From an uncultured Fibrobacterota bacterium (GTDB lineage: Bacteria > Fibrobacterota > Chitinivibrionia > Chitinivibrionales > CAIOZP01): a stretch of 5,980 bases of DNA. Positions 1 through 5,740 of this stretch are shown piece by piece. The first letter of the stretch is position 1. Each line of letters opens with the position of its first letter. Under the pieces are notes generated by a model. It had not been told where the DNA came from. It made no database searches and saw nothing but the letters and a program-made list of their open reading frames with translations. The stretch lies in NCBI GenBank assembly GCA_903862805.1, contig CAIOZP010000120.1, positions 1-5,980 of the forward strand, in the 5' to 3' direction. Both the position numbers and the translations under genes were made by a program.

Positions 1-42
1 ATCCTTTCCACCGGCAGTCATCAATCACAAAATATCTCGACA
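1..42 (-). other. Intergenic tail after fliY, with a probable ribosome binding site for the next gene
   Basis: On the minus strand this 42-base stretch ends in GGTGGAAAGGAT at the window edge. AAAGGA resembles the AAGGAT site used by fliM, so a following gene (cheY, fliO/fliZ or fliP in related operons) may start just outside. An ATG at 21 is also open to the edge (MTAGGKD) but has no good ribosome binding site. No hairpin plus T run is seen, so the transcript probably continues. Confidence 0.35.
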
Positions 43-1149
43 TTAACGCAGACTCTTGATTCTCTCTTCCGGCGAAACGAGGCTGACGATTCTTATGCCG
101 AAACTTTCATCGACAACCACGACCTCGCCTTTTGCAACGACCTTGCCGTTGACCATCAGATCGACCGGCTCGCCAGCCATTCTGTCGAGTTCTACAATTG
201 AACCCGGTGCAAGTTCGAGAACACGCTTGATCGAAAGATCGGTACGACCGAGTTCTATTGCGACATCGAGTTCGACATCAAGCAGCATCTCAACATTTTC
301 GCGCGGTGCATTGATGCTCGGACGATTTGATGCGAAACTGCCTCCGCCAAATCCGCCGAATGATCCTTCTCCGCCGCCGAATCCACCGGAAACCGATGAC
401 AAATCATCAAGCTCAGCGTTTGAAAGTCCACTCATAGCCGACGATGAAAGCCCACCGCTTCCGGCGAAGACATCCATGAGCTGTTTTGATAAATCGATCG
501 GCACAAGGAACGATATTGCGCTGTCGCCGAGTCCTTCGATTTTGGCACTCATAAGTACAAGGTCGGAATCGTGCCAAGCACATGGCGGCGAGCTGAAATC
601 CATATCGGAAACCAAAACAGATCCAGATGAAACGCTTCCGCCCATCTTATCGCCGAGTGCAGTTGCAAATGATCCGTTGATCTGACTGAGAAGCTCGGAA
701 ATAGCATCGCGATGATCTTCGCTGAACTCGGCACTGCCGTCGCCCATCATCATCAGATCGGAAAGAGTCGCAGCTACTTTACGATTCATCACAACATGCA
801 TCATTCCGTTTATCCCGCCAGAAAGCGGAACCGCAAGTGCAAGTGATTCGTCTCCGCTCGCACCGTGTAAAGCTGATGCCTCTGCACCTGAAACGTGTTG
901 CATGGAAATCGAAACCTGCTTGTTCAGCAAGGTCGTAAGAACCGTTCCAGCCGAATCGCCCCAAAACATGAAGGCAGATGTCAGGGCCGAATAGTCCGGT
1001 GCAGACGAACCCGGCAAAGCCATTCCGGATGAACCTGATCCGAAGATGTCGTCTCCACTGCCGAATACCGCGCTGTCGTCACCGCTACTGTCACCGGTCT
1101 GGGCATTCAGCAGTGCATCTATCTGTTCCTGTGTTAGAAAATCACCCAT
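43..1149 (-). CDS. fliY: FliY, flagellar motor switch protein (CheC-like plus FliN-type SpoA domain)
   Basis: 368 residues from ATG 1149, close to the 378 of Bacillus subtilis FliY and far longer than plain FliN (about 100-140). An N-terminal CheY-P-binding type peptide FLTQEQIDALLNA (4-16) mirrors that of FliM. A Gly/Ser/Asp linker spans 17-50, a CheC-like domain about 51-230, a Gly/Phe-rich flexible linker (GGFGGGEGSFGGFGGG) about 255-270, and the SpoA domain about 283-366. The SpoA domain includes LLDVELDVAIELGRTDLSIK and the LAPGSIVELDRMAGEPVDL core. FliY is a C-ring component and, in characterised members, a CheY-P phosphatase. By hand alignment with B. subtilis FliY recalled from memory, the phosphatase residues appear replaced: S58, M61 and Q84 in the first site, S155 and S177 in the second, with E152 kept. 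It starts within fliM (8-base overlap) and ends with TAA. It may be labelled FliN in some annotations. Confidence 0.93.
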   Translation of the reverse strand: MGDFLTQEQIDALLNAQTGDSSGDDSAVFGSGDDIFGSGSSGMALPGSSAPDYSALTSAFMFWGDSAGTVLTTLLNKQVSISMQHVSGAEASALHGASGDESLALAVPLSGGINGMMHVVMNRKVAATLSDLMMMGDGSAEFSEDHRDAISELLSQINGSFATALGDKMGGSVSSGSVLVSDMDFSSPPCAWHDSDLVLMSAKIEGLGDSAISFLVPIDLSKQLMDVFAGSGGLSSSAMSGLSNAELDDLSSVSGGFGGGEGSFGGFGGGSFASNRPSINAPRENVEMLLDVELDVAIELGRTDLSIKRVLELAPGSIVELDRMAGEPVDLMVNGKVVAKGEVVVVDESFGIRIVSLVSPEERIKSLR

Positions 1150-2176
1150 TGCAACCTGGAACCTCCTTCTCGACAACCTGTGTGACCCGCACCGCTTTCT
1201 TGCGACCGATTATGCCCGACTTTCCGAGCATCTTCGTTTTGCCGCCGATCTGTACTGCGAAGTCCGAATCCTTGTGCTTGTCGAGGCACAGGATATCTCC
1301 CTGCTGAAGCTGGAGGAGATCTTTTATAGATAATGTCGTATTACCGATGACCACAGAAAGCGGTACCGGCAGCGACTTGAGTTCATGTTCGATAAGCGAT
1401 TTTGTTTCGGCGGTGACGGTGCTCTGCGAGCTCATCCACGATTCGCCGGAGAGATTCGTTATCACGCTATCGAGCAGCATGTACGGGAAGCAGAGGCTCA
1501 TGAGACCTGATGCGTTCTGCATTCTCACTTCAAGCGAAATGAGGATGACAGTCTCGCCGGGTGGCGCGATCTGCACGAACTGCGGATTGGTTTCGTAAGC
1601 CTCGATCTTCGGCGAGAAAACGCCGACGTGTTCCCAGACATCGCGCAAATCCTGAAGGCCGCGTTCGACAATGCGGTGGATCACGTTCTGCTCGATATGC
1701 GTAAGCTCGCGGTTTTGCTCCGAAGGTCTTCCCTGTCCGCCAAAAAGACGGTCGATAATGAAGAACACCAACGAAGGATTTATCTCGACGATGGCATTTC
1801 CTTCAAGCGGTTCCATCTTGAAAATGTAGATGCAGCTCGGATTGCTGATCGACATCACGAATTCCGAAAACGTCAGCTGGTCAACAGAGACAAGCTCGAT
1901 CTCGACGAAAGTGCGAAGGAAGTTCGTAAGCGTTGTTGAAAAAAGTCGGGCATAACCTTCATGCAGGTTTTGCAATGTGCGCATCTGATCTTTGGACACA
2001 CGGTCGGGACGACGGAAGTCGTAAAGCGACAGCGTGCGGTCGTCGGCACGTTCGTCTTCCGATGAACCGGAATTTGTATCCGGTTCCGAAGCCGATGACG
2101 ACATCGAGTCATCACCGCCGGAAGAAACCGCTGCGAGCAGGGCATCAACCTCATCCTGTGAAAGTATATCAGCCAT
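1142..2176 (-). CDS. fliM: FliM, flagellar motor switch protein
   Basis: 344 residues, the usual FliM length. FliM is the middle part of the cytoplasmic C-ring, binds CheY-P and passes the signal to FliG. The N-terminal CheY-P-binding peptide is LSQDEVDALLAAV (residues 5-17), followed by an acidic Ser-rich linker (20-47). The conserved FliM entry motif LYDFRRPDRVSKDQMRTL is at 51-68. The middle CheC-like domain (about 70-240) contains the GGQG turn at 146-149 in RLFGGQGRP. The C-terminal SpoA (FliM/FliN C-terminal) domain spans about 265-337. The start ATG at 2176 gives the canonical MADILSQDEVDALL. The stop TGA (1142-1144) lies inside the start of fliY, an 8-base overlap. Confidence 0.97.
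   Translation of the reverse strand: MADILSQDEVDALLAAVSSGGDDSMSSSASEPDTNSGSSEDERADDRTLSLYDFRRPDRVSKDQMRTLQNLHEGYARLFSTTLTNFLRTFVEIELVSVDQLTFSEFVMSISNPSCIYIFKMEPLEGNAIVEINPSLVFFIIDRLFGGQGRPSEQNRELTHIEQNVIHRIVERGLQDLRDVWEHVGVFSPKIEAYETNPQFVQIAPPGETVILISLEVRMQNASGLMSLCFPYMLLDSVITNLSGESWMSSQSTVTAETKSLIEHELKSLPVPLSVVIGNTTLSIKDLLQLQQGDILCLDKHKDSDFAVQIGGKTKMLGKSGIIGRKKAVRVTQVVEKEVPGCNG
1161..1168 (-). promoter_or_regulatory. Ribosome binding site that sets the fliY start
   Basis: AAGGAGGT on the minus strand, within the end of fliM, lies 11 bases before ATG 1149. An upstream in-frame TTG at 1176 lies before this motif and would add MSRRRFQVA, so ATG 1149 is preferred. Confidence 0.75.
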
Positions 2177-2184
2177 GACTGCGC

Positions 2185-2190
2185 ATCCTT
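2185..2190 (-). promoter_or_regulatory. Ribosome binding site of fliM overlapping the fliL stop
   Basis: AAGGAT on the minus strand lies 8 bases before the fliM ATG at 2176 and shares bases with the fliL TAA codon, so the two genes are probably translated in a coupled way. Confidence 0.55.
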
Positions 2191-2806
2191 ACTGGATTAT
2201 GAAATCCGTTATGAACACGTCACGAATCTTGCCGACCTCCGGAGGAACGTATTTATTGATCTCCTTGAGGTAGGACTTGCGTATTTCGCTTTTGGCATCG
2301 GCGGCCTGAAGCTGCTCGAGTGTCATCGGCGAAACCACTTCCATAAGAGAATTCTTAAGGCGTGCCGAAATCTTTTTGAGCGCATCCTTCTGTGGGCTCT
2401 TGGCTTTTCCTTCGCCGCCTTCTTTCAGCGACTTTGGATCGATGTCAAACTCAAGTGCAACTGCGATCTTCATGAAACGTTCAGCATCGGTACCAGAGAC
2501 ATTCACGATTACGTCAATCGGATCAGAGATGTCGGTCAGAAGTTCGCTACCTTTTCCGCCTTTGCTTTCGGCGGACGAATCGGAAGAAGTGCTATCCTGA
2601 CTCTTGGCAGTTGTATCCTTGCCGGTCTTTGCCTCGACAACCGGCTTCGGCTTGGTCATCTGCAGCAGCACGAAAGCCGTCACGCCATTGGCAACGACAA
2701 CTCCGGCAAGCATGATCTGTAGAAGCGGAAGTCCGCCACCCTTCTTCTTGGGTTCACCGCCTTCGCCTTCAGCCTTGCCTTTGTTGGGTTCTTTTTCTTC
2801 CGACAT
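2189..2806 (-). CDS. fliL: FliL, flagellar basal body/stator-associated membrane protein
   Basis: 205 residues, a single-pass inner membrane protein that surrounds or stabilises the MotAB stator near the basal body. The N-terminus is a charged, Lys/Glu/Gly-rich cytoplasmic segment (1-24), followed by one hydrophobic helix at about 26-50 (LPLLQIMLAGVVVANGVTAF onward). A Lys/Ser/Asp-rich linker spans 52-88 and the periplasmic FliL domain 90-205. The C-terminal end VGKIRDVFITDFIIQ fits the family's closing pattern V-x-DV-x-(F/I)T-(D/E)F-x-(V/I)Q. ATG at 2806 follows AAGAGGT at 2813-2819 with 6 bases between. The stop codon TAA (2189-2191) overlaps the fliM ribosome binding site, 12 bases before the fliM ATG. 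No motA or motB lies between flbD and this gene. Confidence 0.94.
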   Translation of the reverse strand: MSEEKEPNKGKAEGEGGEPKKKGGGLPLLQIMLAGVVVANGVTAFVLLQMTKPKPVVEAKTGKDTTAKSQDSTSSDSSAESKGGKGSELLTDISDPIDVIVNVSGTDAERFMKIAVALEFDIDPKSLKEGGEGKAKSPQKDALKKISARLKNSLMEVVSPMTLEQLQAADAKSEIRKSYLKEINKYVPPEVGKIRDVFITDFIIQ

Positions 2807-2828
2807 TTCTTAACCTCTTCCCAGATTT

Positions 2829-3050
2829 CTACTCTTCGTCGCCATGAGCCGTACGCCGCTGATGCGGAAGCCCTCCGCAACTAATGCGAAACGCCACGAT
2901 CCGTTCAAGCACTTCAGGAAGTTTTTCGCGGGCCACGTAGGTTTTTCCGTTCACGGTTCTGATCGTCGTATCGGGCAGAGCCTCGAGCGTTTCGATCAGA
3001 TCGCTGTTTAGAAAAAACACGGTGCCGTTGAAACGCGTCAGCTCAATCAC
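2829..3050 (-). CDS. flbD: FlbD/SwrD family flagellar protein
   Basis: A 73-residue protein starting with GTG (read as Met), MIELTRFNGTVFFLNSDLI, followed by E-x-x-PDTTIRTVNGKTYV at about 24-39 and a helix REKLPEVLERIVAFR. This is the family pattern: I-x-LTR-x-NG, then FxLN-x-DLIE, then PDT, then NGK-x-YV. In Bacillus subtilis the homologue SwrD supports motor torque and swarming; in spirochaetes and clostridia it sits directly after flgE, as here. It is expected to be cytoplasmic and has no membrane segment. The last 17 residues (SCGGLPHQRRTAHGDEE) extend past the part I recognise. It should not be confused with the unrelated NtrC-type regulator FlbD of Caulobacter. The gene ends with TAG at 2829-2831, 22 bases before fliL. 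Confidence 0.9.
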   Translation of the reverse strand: MIELTRFNGTVFFLNSDLIETLEALPDTTIRTVNGKTYVAREKLPEVLERIVAFRISCGGLPHQRRTAHGDEE

Positions 3051-3054
3051 ATTG

Positions 3055-3060
3055 CCTCCC
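3055..3060 (-). promoter_or_regulatory. Ribosome binding site of flbD, supporting a GTG start
   Basis: GGGAGG on the minus strand lies 4 bases before the GTG at 3050, inside the 41-base gap after flgE. The overlapping ATG one base upstream is followed at once by TGA, so GTG is the usable start. Confidence 0.65.
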
Positions 3061-3091
3061 TGTCAGGATCGTCGGCCTCAGATCAAAATAC

Positions 3092-5257
3092 TTATCTGAT
3101 CAGCTGGACAAGTTCCTGAAGCAGCGTATCTGATGTCGTGATCACACGGGCGTTGGCCTGATAGCCGCGCTCGGTGGTGATCAGATTGGTGAATTCCTGT
3201 TCAAGCTCGACGTTCGACATTTCGAGTGCACCGGGCTTGATCTTGCTTGATGTTCCGACTCCGGCCTGAAGCATCACCGGGCTGCCGGAATTGTTAGAAG
3301 CCTGGAACATGCTGTCACCGACTTTTTCGAGACCGGCCGGATTCGTGAAATCAGCGACGTAGATTTTCGCCAAAGACTTCGAGACGCCGTTGGTATATGA
3401 ACCGTTGACTTCACCGTATTCGTTGATCGAAATATCCGAAAGTTTTCCCATCGGATATCCGTCCTGCGAACGGGCAGCGGTTGTCGTATCGGAGCGGAAC
3501 TGCGTAATTCCCTTGAGATCAGCGGGGCCGCCGACCTTCATGTCAACGCTCACGGTATTCGACCCATTCTCCGGATCAAATTTGAAACCGGTGGAGCCGT
3601 CGTCAAATGTGAACGAAGCAACCGTACCGTCCTGACCGAATGTAATCTTGCCGGTATTTCCGCTGACGATTTTTTCCTTGCCGTCAAGCGTGACATTCCA
3701 GAGCCACGCATTTGGCGCACCGGACTGGGTGAAAGTGGTCGTCATCGTATGAGCCGCACCCGATTCGTCATAGACCTTGATCGACGTCGAATGGACGCCG
3801 GTATCACGGGCTGTCTGGGTTTCGGTCATTTCGCAGTTGGATATGAACGCCGACGGTGCGATGTTGTTGTTGTTGTTGTTAGTCGCTGAGATCGAGAGAT
3901 CACTGAGCGCGAACGCTGTTTCCGGCTGACCGCGAACTACAATCGAACCGAGCGGATCTATCGTGTCACCATCGGCAGGGCCGTTGATCGAAACTGAAGG
4001 TTTGTTCAGATATGAGCCGTCGGTGTCGGGCAGATTGAAGCGGCTCTGGATTTTGCCAAGAAGGTCGGACATCTTGGTTGTTCCGGCATTGAAAACGAGC
4101 GGATTCGGATCGGCTTCGATCGTTGTTCCGCCAACATTTCCAGAAACATTTATAACGTCGCCGGTCTCGAATCCAAGGGCATTACCGTTGGCATCGAAAA
4201 GCTTTCCGAGAAGATCGGTCGCCTGCGCCGGAGCACGGACATTTCCTGCCGAATCAAACTTGTTGTTTGCATTGGTAGGAGCAATCTGTGTTCCCCAGTT
4301 AAACAAATTCGAGACATAGGAATTGGAAATCGGTCTGTTGCTGCGGATGGTAAGGTTGTTGATTTTCGCACCCGGAGCCTGCGACATGTCGATCTGAAGC
4401 CCACCATTTGCCGGATCAACTGTTACACCCACAAGCGTTCCACCGCCGATGTTTGCACCGATGAACGATTGCAGTGCCGTGTCGAGATCCTGGATCGTCG
4501 ATGTCGCGGTGACATTGAAATCGAGCGTCTTTGTACCTGCCGGCGTGTTGTTTCCATCGGTTGCACTGAAGGTCAGAACATCTCCCGCAGTGATGCCAAG
4601 ACTGTTGCCCTTGCCGTCGGAAAGCGATGTAAGAAGATCGGTGAACACCGGATCGGTTCCGTGTGGAGCCGAAAGGAACTTGTTCGTGTGAACAACGGTT
4701 CCAAGCGCCATCGAATCGGAGTCGAGGTTGCACTGGTATGCCACCTGTGTAGTTGCATGCGCCGCAGACTTCTCGCCATAAGGAACAAGAATATCGCCCA
4801 TCTTGGTACCGGCCGGATATGTTCCATCTGAGGCCGCCATCATGCCCTGAAGAGCATAGCCGTTTGTCGATGCAACAAGTCTTCCCGATGAGTCAAGCTG
4901 AAGCGCACCATTGCGACTGTAGTATGTTCCACTGCCGTTGCTGTATGCGAAATAGTCCTTGCCCTCGATCGCGAGGTCGGTGATCTGTCCGGTTGACTGG
5001 AGGTTGCCCTGCGTGACCATTGTGTCGATCGAGCCGACTTCCATACCAAGTCCGACCTGCATCGGATTGGTTGCTCCGGGGTTTCCTCCCGGCGGACGGC
5101 TGGCGCCCTTGAGCATCTGCGACATGCCTTCCTTGAAGCTTACGCGACCGGCCTTGAATCCGGTTGTGCTGACGTTAGCGATGTTGTTCGCTGTGACGTC
5201 CATCGCGACCTGCTCGTTCCGCAGTCCGCTGATTGCGCTGTACAGTGATCTTAGCAT
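3092..5257 (-). CDS. flgE: FlgE, flagellar hook protein, long form with an inserted duplicated module
   Basis: 721 residues; FlgE polymerises outside the cell into the hook, the universal joint between rod and filament. The N-terminal rod/hook motif is at residues 10-35 (SGLRNEQVAMDVTANNIANV, then TTGFK). A GASRP...TNP..VGLG segment follows at 51-71, then the D1 core with DLAIEGKDYF at 94-103. The C-terminal motif runs from MSNVELEQEFTNLI at 680 to TLLQELVQLIR. The FlgE D2-type strand STSIKVYDESGAAHT is at 490-504. Usual FlgE length is about 400-450; the excess is an insert at about 190-480, between the CNLD site and the D2 strand. The insert contains two related modules and a run of six Asn (460-465). 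Cys176 follows Lys163 by 13 residues and precedes Asn177, the arrangement of the spirochaete lysinoalanine cross-link. Export would be by the flagellar type III system, so no cleaved signal is expected. ATG at 5257 has a good ribosome binding site. Confidence 0.96.
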   Translation of the reverse strand: MLRSLYSAISGLRNEQVAMDVTANNIANVSTTGFKAGRVSFKEGMSQMLKGASRPPGGNPGATNPMQVGLGMEVGSIDTMVTQGNLQSTGQITDLAIEGKDYFAYSNGSGTYYSRNGALQLDSSGRLVASTNGYALQGMMAASDGTYPAGTKMGDILVPYGEKSAAHATTQVAYQCNLDSDSMALGTVVHTNKFLSAPHGTDPVFTDLLTSLSDGKGNSLGITAGDVLTFSATDGNNTPAGTKTLDFNVTATSTIQDLDTALQSFIGANIGGGTLVGVTVDPANGGLQIDMSQAPGAKINNLTIRSNRPISNSYVSNLFNWGTQIAPTNANNKFDSAGNVRAPAQATDLLGKLFDANGNALGFETGDVINVSGNVGGTTIEADPNPLVFNAGTTKMSDLLGKIQSRFNLPDTDGSYLNKPSVSINGPADGDTIDPLGSIVVRGQPETAFALSDLSISATNNNNNNIAPSAFISNCEMTETQTARDTGVHSTSIKVYDESGAAHTMTTTFTQSGAPNAWLWNVTLDGKEKIVSGNTGKITFGQDGTVASFTFDDGSTGFKFDPENGSNTVSVDMKVGGPADLKGITQFRSDTTTAARSQDGYPMGKLSDISINEYGEVNGSYTNGVSKSLAKIYVADFTNPAGLEKVGDSMFQASNNSGSPVMLQAGVGTSSKIKPGALEMSNVELEQEFTNLITTERGYQANARVITTSDTLLQELVQLIR
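3863..3880 (-). repeat. (AAC)6 trinucleotide tract in flgE
   Basis: Six perfect AAC codons (GTT on the plus strand) encode Asn460-465 at the end of the FlgE insert. A change in copy number would alter the Asn run without a frameshift. Confidence 0.9.
3878..4264 (-). repeat. FlgE internal module, copy 2 (residues about 332-460)
   Basis: Begins NKFDSA, then TDLLGKLFDANGNALG and a GDVINVS strand, then a KMSDLLGKIQSRF helix in the place of the copy 1 helix. It is offset from copy 1 by about 141 residues. The second half is less alike than the first and the module borders are approximate. Confidence 0.6.
4358..4684 (-). repeat. FlgE internal module, copy 1 (residues about 192-300)
   Basis: Begins NKFLSA, then TDLLTSLSDGKGNSLG and a GDVLTFS strand, followed by a TIQDLDTALQSF helix. 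It resembles copy 2 at about residues 332-460. Over the 22 aligned residues starting at T206 and T347, 13 are identical (TDLL, L, D, GN, LG and GDV). The repeat is at protein level; the DNA copies have diverged. Confidence 0.65.
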
Positions 5258-5352
5258 GGCAACAACTCCTGTCTGGCGCAGTCTCCGTGCAGATCGGCAT
5301 ACTCCCGATCCGCTGTACCTCCTTGCCGCCGCGAGGCGACTCGGTCCGGCAC
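5258..5352 (-). other. 95-base spacer between the TIGR02530 gene and flgE, with two potential hairpins and an extra Shine-Dalgarno-like motif
   Basis: This is the longest intergenic stretch in the window. On the transcribed strand it can form a GC-rich hairpin at 5325-5340 (GTCGCC / GGCGGC, loop TCGC, one G-U pair). Next comes AAGGAGGT at 5317-5324. A second hairpin follows at 5290-5312 (8 pairs including one G-U, CGGATCGG / CCGATCTG, 7-base loop). The flgE ribosome binding site is nearest the gene. Neither hairpin is followed by a T run, so neither looks like an intrinsic terminator. The hairpins were found by eye and no energies were computed. They could be an RNA stability or translation control element, or chance in a GC-rich spacer. 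Confidence 0.4.
5266..5270 (-). promoter_or_regulatory. Ribosome binding site of flgE
   Basis: AGGAG on the minus strand lies 8 bases before the ATG at 5257. It supports that start, which also gives the expected conserved N-terminus MLRSLYSAISGL. Confidence 0.75.
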
Positions 5353-5739
5353 TTATCCGGCTATAACTGCGCTGTCTATGTTTGTAAAAACGTTATCCTT
5401 CAAAGACTCGCCGTCCATGGCAGTAACCACGGTGCGGTTGGGAACATTCACTATAAAAGCAAGATTGTTCAGCATGACGAGAGTATCCCGTCCACCTTTC
5501 TCCTGCGCCTTGTCAACCGCCTTTGACAAACTGTTCATCATGTCTGGCGTCACAGTTATGTCCCGACTTGACAAACGCGACTGAGCATGTGCCGAAATCT
5601 TGACACCGCTGCTTCTTGAAGAAAGAATCTCGGCAAACGCCGGCGCTCCACCGCTCTTTGCGGCAAGCACGCGATCCTTCAATCCGTCGGTGGATTGAGA
5701 TGTCGGTGCCGCGAATATCGATGTTCTTCCCAGTTCCAT
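5353..5739 (-). CDS. TIGR02530-type flagellar operon protein (small, role unknown)
   Basis: A 128-residue soluble protein with no signal peptide or membrane segment. The C-terminal two thirds match what I recall of the conserved 'flagellar operon protein' family TIGR02530: KISAHAQSRLSSRDI at residues 47-61, then an AVDKAQEKG helix near 74-82, a TLVMLNNLAFIVNVPNRTV core near 86-104, and an ending of the form AMDGESLKDNVFTNIDSAV. The function is not established; the gene usually sits between flgD and flgE, which suggests a role in hook assembly. I chose ATG at 5739 because it lies one base after the flgD stop (TAA-A-ATG) and gives the usual length. A longer reading from 5787 would add 16 Pro/Arg-rich residues and overlap flgD. 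No clear Shine-Dalgarno sequence precedes either start, so translation is probably coupled to flgD termination. Confidence 0.88.
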   Translation of the reverse strand: MELGRTSIFAAPTSQSTDGLKDRVLAAKSGGAPAFAEILSSRSSGVKISAHAQSRLSSRDITVTPDMMNSLSKAVDKAQEKGGRDTLVMLNNLAFIVNVPNRTVVTAMDGESLKDNVFTNIDSAVIAG

Positions 5740-5740
5740 T

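Noticed and set aside
56..685. Long plus-strand open reading frame (209 codons) opposite fliY
   Set aside because: It is Ser/Thr/Pro-rich with no recognisable domain and lies antisense to a clear FliY; its composition is what the reverse strand of a Gly/Ser/Asp-rich gene gives.
1149..1176. Longer FliY with a TTG start at 1176
   Set aside because: The extra MSRRRFQVA is not family-like, and the strong AAGGAGGT motif lies downstream of TTG and correctly before ATG 1149.
5175..5300. Small minus-strand reading frame of 41 codons starting with ATG in the spacer and running into flgE out of frame
   Set aside because: The AAGGAGGT motif is 16 bases from this ATG, too far for normal use, the ATG lies in a possible hairpin loop, and the peptide (Arg-rich, starting MPICTETAPDR) resembles nothing known to me.
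5325..5340. GC-rich hairpin as an intrinsic terminator after the TIGR02530 gene
   Set aside because: No T run follows on the transcribed strand, and the downstream genes clearly belong to the same operon.
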